Assembly (NCBI GenBank): GCA_900544885.1 | Contig: UQWU01000028.1 | Location: forward strand, 1 to 21,435 | Direction of reading: 5' to 3' | From: an uncultured Phascolarctobacterium sp. | Lineage (GTDB): Bacteria; Bacillota; Negativicutes; Acidaminococcales; Acidaminococcaceae | Length of the DNA stretch: 21,435 nt | The notes under the pieces: generated by a model | Database searches by the model: none | Seen by the model: the letters and a program-made list of their open reading frames with translations, nothing else | What the model was told of the DNA's origin: nothing | In this document: piece by piece, positions 1 through 6,573 of the stretch | How positions within the stretch are numbered: the stretch's first letter is position 1 | How the letters are laid out: the number at the start of each line of letters is the position of its first letter | Translations under genes and position numbers: made by a program

Positions 1-130
1 AATGTCTAGCCAACTGGCGGAGAGAATAACGTACAGATTTATTGGATAATATCCCTTGTAATTCTCTGCGGTCACCATAAGAAAAATGTTTACCTTTTAT
101 GTGTTTTGTGGTATCTTGAGTATAGTCCAT
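1..130 (-). CDS. IS30-family transposase, N-terminal fragment (cut by window edge)
   Basis: The minus strand from ATG at 130 is open to position 1 (43 codons). It begins MDYTQDTTKHIKGKHFSYGD, followed by an R/L/Q-rich helical stretch ending RQLARH. The KGKHxSyxdR... pattern followed by a helix-turn-helix is typical of the DNA-binding N-terminus of IS30-family transposases. That domain recognises the element ends; the DDE catalytic domain would be further left, outside the window. A good Shine-Dalgarno (AAGGAGG, minus strand, about 140-146) precedes the ATG. The fragment is truncated by the window edge, not by a visible mutation. Family call is from recall of IS30 sequences and is fairly secure; activity cannot be judged. 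Confidence 0.75.
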   Translation of the reverse strand, partial: MDYTQDTTKHIKGKHFSYGDRRELQGILSNKSVRYSLRQLARH

Positions 131-197
131 TGTGATTGCCTCCTTGTAAGTTTTGTGTAGTAGCTTAATTTTAACATGAAGAGGTCACAATGGACTA
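123..197 (-). repeat. 13-bp perfect inverted repeat spanning transposase start codon (left copy)
   Basis: TAGTCCATTGTGA at 123-135 and its exact reverse complement at 185-197 enclose 49 bases. On the minus-strand transcript the 3' arm contains the AUG of the transposase, and the Shine-Dalgarno is in the loop. An RNA carrying both arms can pair the start codon. The identical structure occurs at 21351-21425. Confidence 0.85.
168..176 (-). promoter_or_regulatory. Probable extended -10 promoter of the transposase (left copy)
   Basis: The minus strand reads TGTTAAAAT, an extended -10 (TGn plus TAAAAT, 5/6 to TATAAT). No good -35 is present at 17 bp, but extended -10 promoters can do without one. 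Transcription would start about 160, downstream of the 5' arm of the inverted repeat at 185-197. Confidence 0.45.
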
Positions 198-309
198 TTT
201 TTATTCTGTTTTCAAGGTGTGCAATTTCATTTTACAATGAACCATGAAATAATAACTTGCTTATTTATTTCATACAGCTACTACTGCATTATTAACACCT
301 ATCGTGAAA

Positions 310-341
310 AATAAAAAAGCTCGGGAAATCTCTTCCCGAGC
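310..341 (-). terminator. Rho-independent terminator of tRNA-Thr
   Basis: GCTCGGGAA (319-327) pairs with TTCCCGAGC (333-341) around a 5-nt loop. On the minus strand the stem is followed by TTTTTTATTTTTC. It lies 10 bp beyond the tRNA 3' end. Confidence 0.88.
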
Positions 342-351
342 GTGTTTGCAG

Positions 352-427
352 TGGAGCTGGCAATAGGAATCGAACCCACAACCTGCTGATTACAAATCAG
401 CTGCTCTGCCAATTGAGCTATGCCAGC
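352..427 (-). tRNA. tRNA-Thr (anticodon UGU)
   Basis: This is a 76-nt cloverleaf on the minus strand. Acceptor stem GCTGGCA/TGCCAGC is a perfect 7 bp. The anticodon stem-loop CTGATTTGTAATCAG shows anticodon TGT, reading ACA (Thr). The T arm contains GGTTCGATTCC. The discriminator is U and the 3' CCA is encoded in the DNA. It has its own promoter and terminator and is a single-gene unit. The neighbouring IS end lies about 108 bp downstream, beyond the terminator, so the tRNA itself is intact. Confidence 0.95.
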
Positions 428-441
428 AACTTACTTTAACA

Positions 442-470
442 AGTATAATGCAAAATCAGTTATTTGTCAA
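442..470 (-). promoter_or_regulatory. Strong sigma-A promoter of tRNA-Thr
   Basis: The minus strand has TTGACA (465-470), a 17-bp spacer, and TATACT (442-447), i.e. 11 of 12 consensus bases. The start point would be a few bases before the tRNA 5' end at 427. Confidence 0.85.
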
Positions 471-495
471 TATAAATATGAATTAAATAATAAAA

Positions 496-1299
496 TTACA
501 TATAAAAATACCAGAAGGTAAAGCAAGCAAGTAAAATGCGATATACTGCAAAACTAGTTAAATCGTATTTATGCAAGAATTTCAGGAACCAAAGCACAGA
601 CCAATAAGCAACCACAAAGGATACTACAAAGCCGATAGCCAAAATAGTCAAATCATCCATGGATAAGGCATGAATATTTTTTAATAAATCATAGATGCAG
701 GCTACAAACATCAAAGGTACGGCGATTAAAAATGTATAGTTAGCAGAAGCACTACGTGTCAGACCTACTAAAAGACCGCCTGCAATAGTACTACCGCTAC
801 GAGAAAAACCTGGCCACAAAGACAGGAATTGATAAATACCTACCCACATTGCTTGTTTAATAGAAATCTTATCTACATCATCAACCAGTTCTGCTTCATG
901 ACCTTTAGTCTTATATTCGGCAAACATTAACAGCAGACCACCTAAAGCTAAGCCGATAGCCACAGTAAAAGGAGAGAAGAGATAATGCTTGATATAGGAA
1001 TAGAAAAAATAACCTGCTAGCATTACAGGTACAATACCGGCTGCAATATGCCATACGGATAAACCCTTCTTAGGATCCCAGCCGTCTTTGGTCAAAAAGC
1101 GGGTAAAACGTTCTTTATAAATGAAAATTACGGATAAGATAGCACCTAATTGTACGAAAACATCAAAAACATCGGCAACATTACCATCAAATCCAAGCAG
1201 ATGACCGACGATAATCATATGACCTGTGGAAGAAACAGGCAAAAATTCTGTTAAGCCTTCAACAATGCCGACTACGACTGCGATTAAATATTGATCCAT
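496..1299 (-). CDS. uppP: Undecaprenyl-diphosphatase UppP (BacA)
   Basis: This integral membrane phosphatase dephosphorylates undecaprenyl diphosphate on the outer face of the membrane. It recycles the lipid carrier for peptidoglycan and other wall polymers, and family members give bacitracin tolerance. The 267-residue length is normal. Both signature motifs are present: EGLTEFLPVSSTGH (14-27, with catalytic Glu and Ser/His residues) and PGFSRSGST (163-171, with the key Arg). Several hydrophobic helices fill the rest (48-60, 84-100, 112-127, 190-206, 216-240, 250-266). The start at 1299 follows a purine-rich GGAAAG. The gene is a single unit with a promoter at 1350-1378. It stands next to pfkA without functional connection. 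Identification is secure. Confidence 0.95.
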   Translation of the reverse strand: MDQYLIAVVVGIVEGLTEFLPVSSTGHMIIVGHLLGFDGNVADVFDVFVQLGAILSVIFIYKERFTRFLTKDGWDPKKGLSVWHIAAGIVPVMLAGYFFYSYIKHYLFSPFTVAIGLALGGLLLMFAEYKTKGHEAELVDDVDKISIKQAMWVGIYQFLSLWPGFSRSGSTIAGGLLVGLTRSASANYTFLIAVPLMFVACIYDLLKNIHALSMDDLTILAIGFVVSFVVAYWSVLWFLKFLHKYDLTSFAVYRILLACFTFWYFYM

Positions 1300-1349
1300 A
1301 ATTCTTTAGTTCTTTCCTTTCACACATTAAAATATCATCATATTGCTTT

Positions 1350-1378
1350 ATTATACGATGAAAAAATTTTTTACGCAA
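1350..1378 (-). promoter_or_regulatory. Probable promoter of uppP
   Basis: On the minus strand TTGCGT (1373-1378), 17-bp spacer and TATAAT (1350-1355). The -10 is perfect and the -35 is partial. It lies about 50 bp upstream of the uppP ATG. Confidence 0.65.
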
Positions 1379-1431
1379 ATGAAATCCCCATTTATTGCAT
1401 TTATTTTACAAATTAGTAATAAAATCATATA

Positions 1432-1469
1432 ACAAAAATAAGGAACAGCATTTTGTACTGTTCCTTATT
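1432..1469 (-). terminator. Rho-independent terminator of pfkA
   Basis: A perfect 12-bp stem AATAAGGAACAG (1437-1448) / CTGTTCCTTATT (1458-1469) has a 9-nt loop. On the minus strand it is followed by a short T run (TTTTTG). It begins 31 bp past the pfkA stop. Confidence 0.85.
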
Positions 1470-1499
1470 ATAATGCTATTTACTTAATCAAGTGTGAAT

Positions 1500-2594
1500 T
1501 CAGTCACCAAAGCAAATGCCTATTTGACGTCCGGTACGAATAATTTCATTATCCAAAGTTACCTGACGCGGCTGCGAAGCGGCTTTCTGAATATATACGG
1601 TAACAATCTGGTCATGATATAAAGAAACCATAACGTTATATTCGCCTCGCAGACAAGCTTCTGCAGCTGCGACACCATAACGAGTGGAAAGCACTCTATC
1701 AAATGCAGTAGGCGAGCCACCACGCTGCAAATAACCTAAAACAGTGCAACGTGACTCAATCCCGGTGCGTTCTTCAATTTCATTAGCTACTTTTTCGCCA
1801 ATACCGCCCAAACGAATCGGCTCAAAGCTGCCTTTAACAATGCGTGCTACAGACATTTCGCCGCCTTCCGGCTTAGCACCTTCGGCAACGACGATAATGC
1901 TAAAGTTTTTGCCTGCATCCTTACGTTGCTGAATTTTTTTGATGACAGGCTCCAGATGATAGGGTATTTCCGGTAACAAAATCACATCAGCACCACCGGC
2001 AATACCACTGTGCAAAGCAATCCAACCTGCATAACGCCCCATTACCTCCAGGACCATTACGCGATGATGAGATTCTGCAGTAGTATGTAATCTATCTAAA
2101 GCCTCTGTTGCCATAGCCATTGCCGTATCGAAACCAAAGGTACGCTCTGTACATGGCAAATCGTTATCTATCGTCTTAGGTACGCCAACAACCTTGACAT
2201 CGCACTCTCTCGCCAATTTTGCACCTATATTTAGGCTGCCATCACCGCCGATAATGACCAATGCTTCAATATCATACTTCTTCAGATTCTCAAGAACCTG
2301 TTCACGCATATCTTTATAAACCATTTCACCATTTTCTTCGACTGCGAAATGGAACGGATTATCGCGATTAGTAGTGCCTAAAATTGTGCCGCCCCGTGGC
2401 AGGATACCTGAAACATCTGCATAGTCCATCAGCTTGATGTTATCGTTCACAAGTCCGTTAAAACCATTAATCACACCATAAACAAGACAGTCATTTTGTA
2501 AAAAAGTCTTAACGACTGCACGAATGACTGCATTCAGTCCCGGGCAGTCACCCCCACCTGTCAGAACCGCAAAGCGGCGTTTTTGTTGCACCAT
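1500..2594 (-). CDS. pfkA: ATP-dependent 6-phosphofructokinase
   Basis: This cytosolic enzyme phosphorylates fructose 6-phosphate to fructose 1,6-bisphosphate, the committing step of glycolysis. Counted from the chosen start the protein has 364 residues, with GGGDCPGLN near residue 13, GGDGS at 116-120, PKTIDND at 139-145 and GRYAGW near 186. In this family Gly after GGD (Escherichia coli residue 104) marks ATP use, whereas PPi enzymes have Asp there. The Lys of PKTIDND (E. coli Gly124) is typical of group III and PPi-type enzymes. So this is a group-III-like PFK predicted to use ATP. An upstream in-frame ATG at 2609 exists, but the Shine-Dalgarno GGAGG lies inside that extension, 6 nt before ATG 2594, so 2594 is the better start. 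It lies 36 bp downstream of the BrxF-like gene and probably shares its transcript. Confidence 0.93.
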   Translation of the reverse strand: MVQQKRRFAVLTGGGDCPGLNAVIRAVVKTFLQNDCLVYGVINGFNGLVNDNIKLMDYADVSGILPRGGTILGTTNRDNPFHFAVEENGEMVYKDMREQVLENLKKYDIEALVIIGGDGSLNIGAKLARECDVKVVGVPKTIDNDLPCTERTFGFDTAMAMATEALDRLHTTAESHHRVMVLEVMGRYAGWIALHSGIAGGADVILLPEIPYHLEPVIKKIQQRKDAGKNFSIIVVAEGAKPEGGEMSVARIVKGSFEPIRLGGIGEKVANEIEERTGIESRCTVLGYLQRGGSPTAFDRVLSTRYGVAAAEACLRGEYNVMVSLYHDQIVTVYIQKAASQPRQVTLDNEIIRTGRQIGICFGD

Positions 2595-2630
2595 AGCTCG
2601 CCTCCACATACAACCAGAGATTAAACTATA

Positions 2631-3095
2631 TTATTCTTCAATATGCCAAACCTTAAAGCCGTCCGGGCTAATACGAATTGCTTCAGTACCGTCAAATTTG
2701 TCATAGCACAAGTTGCCGTTTTCGATATAACCAGGCCATGCAGTAACAATAGTAAATTTCTTGCTTAACTTACGCATAAGACTATCAGTGTTAATATGGA
2801 ATACGGGAACAAACAAGGTTTGCAGTCTATCAAGAATGATAACGTCAGCATTATAGCTTGCCAAGATTTCTGCAAACATATCCGAAGCATACAGACCACG
2901 GTCAGCAGCAGGAATTGCTAAGAATTCTTCACTGATTAACATACGGCAGTCGATATAAGTCCATTTTTTCTCTTCAGCTGCATCACGTAAAACTTTACTT
3001 TTGCCGCTACCCGGTTTACCGGTTACGATTACTACATTTCCTTTGTCGGCTTGAGCTTGTTCTACAACTTTTACCAATTCTTCAACTTGATTCAT
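2631..3095 (-). CDS. Small P-loop NTPase resembling BREX-3 protein BrxF
   Basis: This is a 154-residue soluble protein. A Walker A motif GKPGSGKS sits at 26-33 and a Walker B-like hydrophobic strand ending in Asp, DVIILD, at 84-89. Then follow LxTLF (91-95), a Ser-Lys segment and TAWPG (118-122), with an aromatic C-terminal tail. The order (P-loop, LD..LF, LS+ ..tvvtAWPG, then G-x-L-x-Y) matches what I recall of BrxF, the small ATPase of type 3 BREX phage-defence loci. No BrxC, PglZ, methyltransferase or other BREX gene is in this window, so its role here is unknown. The RBS is AGGGAGG, 8 nt before the ATG. The gene sits between sigH and pfkA, after the sigH terminator, with a likely promoter at 3128-3133. 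The NTPase fold is sure; the BrxF link is from memory. A general AAA/DnaA-like adaptor is the alternative. Confidence 0.75.
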   Translation of the reverse strand: MNQVEELVKVVEQAQADKGNVVIVTGKPGSGKSKVLRDAAEEKKWTYIDCRMLISEEFLAIPAADRGLYASDMFAEILASYNADVIILDRLQTLFVPVFHINTDSLMRKLSKKFTIVTAWPGYIENGNLCYDKFDGTEAIRISPDGFKVWHIEE

Positions 3096-3127
3096 TTGAA
3101 AAACCTCCCTATAACACCGAAGTGTAA

Positions 3128-3133
3128 ATTATA
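3128..3133 (-). promoter_or_regulatory. Possible -10 box of the BrxF-like/pfkA unit
   Basis: A perfect TATAAT on the minus strand (3128-3133), 33 bp before the ATG, in the only gap between the sigH terminator and this gene. I see no convincing -35. Confidence 0.4.
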
Positions 3134-3182
3134 TCAACCTTAATTGTTACATACATTATTCGCGGAACTTCTTTAAAATCCT

Positions 3183-3222
3183 TTAAAAAAATTACATCAT
3201 TCTGAAAACTTCAAAATGATGT
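3183..3222 (-). terminator. Rho-independent terminator of the sigH operon
   Basis: ACATCATT (3194-3201) pairs with AATGATGT (3215-3222), with an inner GAA/TTC pairing. On the minus strand it is followed by AATTTTTTTAAAG. It lies 20 bp past the sigH stop and separates the housekeeping operon from the BrxF-like gene. Confidence 0.8.
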
Positions 3223-3242
3223 ATTGTAGTGTTACAGTTTTA

Positions 3243-3983
3243 TCAATTTTTAGGAATTTTTTCTTTATTTTTAAAACGTTCGTAAGGATCTATAGAAAGC
3301 AGACCACTATAAACAGTTCTCAGATCAGTAATTTCACCCTTACTGATAATATACTTCTCTAATTTACGTTTTACACGTTGCAAAGCATTATCGATAGATT
3401 TCACATGGCGATTAAGTTCTTCGGCAATTTCCTGATAAGATTTGCCATCTAAATAGCTCATCAATACCTTCCATTCCAAATCACTGAGAATATCGTTCAT
3501 TTTATTTTCGATATCGCTGAATTCTTCTCTACTGATAACCATATCTTCAGGATCGGCAACCTTCACACCGCTGATAATATCGAGCAGAGTACGATCACTG
3601 TCCTCTTCGTAAATAGGCTTATTGAGAGAAACATAGGAATTAAGTGGTATATGTTTTTGGCGAGTTGCTGTTTTGATCGCTGTTATAATCTGACGTGTTA
3701 CACATAATTCAGCAAAAGCACGAAAAGAGGATTGCTTATCACTCTTAAAATCACGGATAGCCTTATATAAGCCAATCATGCCTTCCTGAATAATATCCTC
3801 ACGTTCTGCTCCGATTAAGAAATAACTACGAGCCTTAGCTCTAACAAAATTCCTGTATTTATGCAGCAAATACTCCTGAGCCAGTACATTTTCATTAGCC
3901 TGTGCTTCTAAAACAACCTCTTCATCAGACATTTCTGCGAAAACTGCATGAGGATCGTTTCTTTTTGTTGTATCTGTAGTCAT
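3243..3983 (-). CDS. sigH: RNA polymerase sigma factor SigH (Spo0H)
   Basis: This sigma-70-family alternative sigma factor directs transition-phase, competence and early sporulation genes in Bacillus. Region 2 is nearly identical to the B. subtilis protein as I recall it (YRNFVRAKARSYFLIGAERE near residues 43-62, then IIQEGMIGLYKAIRDFK). TRQKHIPLNSYVSLNKP follows near 107-123, and the region 4 helix-turn-helix SYQEIAEELNRHVKSIDNAL lies at 182-201. It has about 25 C-terminal residues (rich in K/N) beyond the B. subtilis end. Three in-frame ATGs exist (4001, 3992, 3983). The Shine-Dalgarno GGAGGA (3993-3998) is 9 nt before 3983 but overlaps or touches the others, so 3983 is chosen (246 residues). 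Its own promoter overlaps the end of yacP. Identification is secure; whether the host sporulates cannot be told. Confidence 0.94.
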   Translation of the reverse strand: MTTDTTKRNDPHAVFAEMSDEEVVLEAQANENVLAQEYLLHKYRNFVRAKARSYFLIGAEREDIIQEGMIGLYKAIRDFKSDKQSSFRAFAELCVTRQIITAIKTATRQKHIPLNSYVSLNKPIYEEDSDRTLLDIISGVKVADPEDMVISREEFSDIENKMNDILSDLEWKVLMSYLDGKSYQEIAEELNRHVKSIDNALQRVKRKLEKYIISKGEITDLRTVYSGLLSIDPYERFKNKEKIPKN

Positions 3984-4045
3984 AGAATACATTTCCTCCA
4001 TGGGTATCTCAAAAAAATTTTATAAAAATAAACAACAATGCTTTA

Positions 4046-4074
4046 ATTATAACCTTTCCCAACAGCTCCGTCAA
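4046..4074 (-). promoter_or_regulatory. Strong internal promoter of sigH, overlapping the yacP stop
   Basis: On the minus strand TTGACG (4069-4074), 17-bp spacer, TATAAT (4046-4051): 11/12 consensus bases. The -35 covers the yacP stop codon (4071-4073). Transcription would start about 4039, giving a leader of roughly 55 nt before sigH. This permits sigH expression independent of the upstream operon. Confidence 0.82.
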
Positions 4075-4589
4075 ATTTTCTGGCGGCGTAGCCTTTCCAA
4101 ATGCTCCAGTACATGACCGTTAATGCGACCGCCTACTTCATTCCGATTTAATGCACGTGCAGGAACCCGCAATTTAGCAGCAATATCTTTTTTCGCCTTA
4201 CGGTAGTCTTCCCTAAACTCTCTAGCCGAAATACGATATGCACCGGCACCAAGTACATTGATTTGTTCTGCATAGTCACTAGTAACAACAAATACTTTTG
4301 CCTTCAGCTTACCTAATTCGTACGCACGACGTTCAATCCAAGAATCAGCAGTTTCGTCTTCATTAGTATAAACTACCTGAATACCATGAATTGTTTCGAT
4401 TGCCGCTCCCCCTGCGACATCCATAGCATCAAATACGACAATAGCACGAAAGCCCTTAAAGGCAGCATATTCCGAAACACCTGCCACTAAAAGCTCTCGT
4501 GCATGCTCCAAACTTGTCTGACGTAGCTGGGCAAATTCCTTCCACGCGTTTATGACATTATAACCATCTATAATAAGGTATCCGCCCAT
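4071..4589 (-). CDS. rae1: YacP/Rae1-type NYN (PIN-like) endoribonuclease
   Basis: The 172-residue protein of the YacP family is homologous to B. subtilis Rae1, which cuts mRNA in the ribosomal A site. The N-terminal YLIIDGYNVINAW (4-16) holds the first metal-binding Asp. VVFDAMD (51-57), the region DETADSWIERR (78-88) and VVTSDYAEQ (101-109) supply the further acidic and polar residues of the PIN-like site. The basic C-terminus (RLRRQK) could contact RNA. The start at 4589 follows GAGGGA with 6-nt spacing. It is 10 bp downstream of rlmB, as in the Bacillus order rlmB-yacP-sigH. The family call is firm; ribosome-linked cleavage is inferred from Rae1. Confidence 0.88.
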   Translation of the reverse strand: MGGYLIIDGYNVINAWKEFAQLRQTSLEHARELLVAGVSEYAAFKGFRAIVVFDAMDVAGGAAIETIHGIQVVYTNEDETADSWIERRAYELGKLKAKVFVVTSDYAEQINVLGAGAYRISAREFREDYRKAKKDIAAKLRVPARALNRNEVGGRINGHVLEHLERLRRQKI

Positions 4590-4599
4590 CTTTGTTCCC

Positions 4600-5349
4600 T
4601 CATTTCAGGATATTACGTTGACGTACAACCTCATACATCAAAATAGCACCTGCATTAGATGCATTCAAAGAATTAACACCGCCATTCATCGGAATGCTGA
4701 TGATATCATCACATTTCTGTTTAACAAGACGACCTAGGCCCTTGCCTTCTGCACCGATAACTAAAACTACCGGACCGGTCAGATTAGCGGCATAAAAATC
4801 CACACCATCCATATCAGCACCGACTACCCAGCAGCCTCTTTGCTGTAGCTCCTCTATGGTCTGAGCAATGTTACCGATTTGCACAACCGGTACATATTCA
4901 ACTGCACCGGCAGAAATTTTTGCTACTACTGCATTAAGCGGACAACTACGACGACGCGGCATCAAAACACCATGTACACCAGCAGCATCAGCAGTCCGGA
5001 TTAAAGCACCTACATTCTGTGGATCCTGCAATTCGTCTAATAATAAAATAAACGGGTCCTCGCCTTTAGCAGCAGCACGGGCAAAAACATCGTCTAATGT
5101 TTGAAAAGCAATCGGAGCAGCTAAAGCAGCCACTCCCTGATGGCGCATTCCCGGAGCTAATTTATCAAGCTTTTCGGATTTCACCATTTCTACAGGAACA
5201 TTTTTTTGCTTAGCAAGGGCTAACAGCTCACCGATACTGCCCCCACGAGCATTTTCCTGTACCAACAATTTATTGATAGAACGTTGTCCGCGTAATGCTT
5301 CCGTAACAGCATTACGGCCGGCAATTAAATCAGTATCCTGTTGAGACAC
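4600..5349 (-). CDS. rlmB: 23S rRNA (guanosine-2'-O)-methyltransferase RlmB
   Basis: This SPOUT (TrmH-type) enzyme moves a methyl group from S-adenosylmethionine to the 2'-OH of G2251 in the 23S rRNA P loop. The 249 residues comprise an N-terminal substrate-binding domain (LIAGRNAVTEAL at 8-19) and a C-terminal trefoil-knot domain. That domain shows DELQDPQNVGALIRTADAAG (motif 1, 105-124, with the catalytic Arg), VIGAEGKGL (motif 2, 197-205) and IPMNGGVNSLNASNAGAI (motif 3, 219-236). It sits 14 bp after thyX and 10 bp before yacP in the same operon, beside other RNA maturation genes. TrmH family paralogues acting on other sites are hard to exclude, but the N-terminal domain and context favour RlmB. 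Confidence 0.92.
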   Translation of the reverse strand: MSQQDTDLIAGRNAVTEALRGQRSINKLLVQENARGGSIGELLALAKQKNVPVEMVKSEKLDKLAPGMRHQGVAALAAPIAFQTLDDVFARAAAKGEDPFILLLDELQDPQNVGALIRTADAAGVHGVLMPRRRSCPLNAVVAKISAGAVEYVPVVQIGNIAQTIEELQQRGCWVVGADMDGVDFYAANLTGPVVLVIGAEGKGLGRLVKQKCDDIISIPMNGGVNSLNASNAGAILMYEVVRQRNILK

Positions 5350-5363
5350 AGCTTAATCCTCCT

Positions 5364-6071
5364 TTATTTATCGCTTTGCTCCTTCTTGCGTTGAGCTAAA
5401 ATAGCATTAATACGTCCGCAGGACATAGCACCCTCATGGCACACACCTTCGAAAACACATGTAGGTCCTGCATTTTCAAAAATAACCGGAGCTACTTTTT
5501 GACATTCAGCCAACATTTTATTAGCTAAAGTACGAATCTCCCATTGAGCACGGGTGCAGCAACGCAGGCTAAAAAAGTTCAGCAGAGAACGGGCATTAAA
5601 TGTGCAGACGATTTTTGTTTCTGTAGCATTAGGCAGAATATAACGTGCATCTTCAGCAGCAATACCCATTTCGGTAAACTCGTTATACATTTCCTGAATT
5701 TCTTTCATTAAAGCATCATATTTAGCTTTAGCTTCCGGTCTAGTAGCAATAGATGCAGGCACAATAGTTTCAAAGTCATGTTCCTTAACATATCTTTGAG
5801 ATTGCTGAGAATAAGACGCAATACGATGACGTACTAATTGATGAGTAAGTACACGGGATACACCTTCAATAGCAAAAGTAAAGCTGACATGTTCTAAAGT
5901 AGAAAAATGTCCCATGCTTACCAATTTACGTACTAAGGTAGCTGCCTGCTCATCACTGATACGTTCTTCTAATTGAGCCGCACCGATTGGAGAATAACAT
6001 AAACGCGCACTCATGGCTACTGTACGCTCAGGTTCAGGCGTATAACGCACTAATTTTACTTGCATAGTCAT
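5364..6071 (-). CDS. thyX: FAD-dependent thymidylate synthase ThyX
   Basis: This enzyme makes dTMP from dUMP using methylenetetrahydrofolate and reduced FAD (NADPH), without dihydrofolate formation, and is common in anaerobes. The 235-residue protein carries the ThyX motif RHRIASYSQQSQRY (81-94; RHRxxSx7 form). STLEHVSFTF (57-66) and ARYILPNAT (142-150) hold further dUMP/FAD contacts, including Ser/Arg residues after it (SLRCCTRAQWEIR, 168-180). Five cysteines in the last third (171, 172, 205, 211, 218) form a C-terminal cluster of the kind I recall in clostridial ThyX; a metal site is possible but unproven. The start at 6071 has AGGGG 9 nt upstream. It is inserted between mrnC and rlmB, genes that are adjacent in B. 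subtilis. Confidence 0.95.
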   Translation of the reverse strand: MTMQVKLVRYTPEPERTVAMSARLCYSPIGAAQLEERISDEQAATLVRKLVSMGHFSTLEHVSFTFAIEGVSRVLTHQLVRHRIASYSQQSQRYVKEHDFETIVPASIATRPEAKAKYDALMKEIQEMYNEFTEMGIAAEDARYILPNATETKIVCTFNARSLLNFFSLRCCTRAQWEIRTLANKMLAECQKVAPVIFENAGPTCVFEGVCHEGAMSCGRINAILAQRKKEQSDK

Positions 6072-6107
6072 TTGCTGACACCCCTCTCATTATGTAATAT
6101 TTAAATT

Positions 6108-6572
6108 TTATTTTTTCAGATTCTGTAAATATTGGCTGATAATCTCAAAGGATTTATCCATGATTTCTTGCAAACGTTCTTCACGTTCTTCCAAAAATAA
6201 ATATCCTAGCAACGCTTCAAACGCAGTTGCCATACGATATTCATGTACAGAAGCACTTTTCGGCACCATGGATTTAGCATTACGACCACGGCGGAAAATA
6301 GCAACTTCATCCTCGGCTAAATCTTCTACCAATACCTGCATGGCCTGACACTGGCAGACAGCAGAAACCATCTTCGATCCTAAATCATGAACGATGCGTA
6401 CATGCCCGGAGGTCGGTAAAAGACGCAGACGTATATACATGGAGAATACTACGTCACCGATATATGCCAATAAAATAGGATTTATTTGTTTTGTCTGAGG
6501 AAATGTTACGCCAGCTGCCGTGCAGGCAGCCAGCGCATGTTCCTTTAACATTTTATATTGTTCGAATTTCAT
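6108..6572 (-). CDS. mrnC: Mini-ribonuclease III (MrnC)
   Basis: This small RNase III-fold enzyme lacks a dsRNA-binding domain and matures the 23S rRNA ends in Bacillus. The 154 residues contain PILLAYIGDVVFSMYIR (32-48; Asp40 is the expected catalytic residue), the RRGRNAKS helix (94-101) and ATAFEALLGYLFLEEREERL (115-134). ATG 6572 lies one base past the cysS stop and gives a protein aligned with known MrnC. A GTG at 6593 would add seven residues overlapping cysS and is less likely. No clear Shine-Dalgarno precedes 6572, so translation is probably coupled to cysS termination. It is followed by thyX after 36 bp. Confidence 0.93.
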   Translation of the reverse strand: MKFEQYKMLKEHALAACTAAGVTFPQTKQINPILLAYIGDVVFSMYIRLRLLPTSGHVRIVHDLGSKMVSAVCQCQAMQVLVEDLAEDEVAIFRRGRNAKSMVPKSASVHEYRMATAFEALLGYLFLEEREERLQEIMDKSFEIISQYLQNLKK

Positions 6573-6573
6573 G

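Larger units (their letters stand above)
1..244 (-). mobile_element. Partial IS30-like insertion sequence, transposase-proximal end
   Basis: Positions 113-244 are the exact reverse complement of 21304-21435, so the same element end occurs twice in opposite orientation. The element reads leftwards out of the window. Its edge is near 243/244, where identity with the other copy stops; the end begins GGTTCATTG and contains a small palindrome (TTCATT/AATGAA), as expected of a terminal inverted repeat region. It carries the start of a transposase gene at 130. The far end and any target-site duplication lie outside the window. IS30 assignment rests on the N-terminal protein sequence only. Confidence 0.8.

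Noticed and set aside
45..344. CRISPR-like array or multiple direct repeats at the window start
   Set aside because: Only one inverted repeat belonging to the IS leader and the tRNA terminator stem are present; no regularly spaced direct repeats exist.
1500..2609. pfkA starting at 2609
   Set aside because: The GGAGG Shine-Dalgarno lies inside that five-codon extension, correctly spaced for ATG 2594.
2631..3095. Part of a complete BREX defence island
   Set aside because: No other BREX component or defence gene occurs in the window; neighbours are sigH and pfkA.
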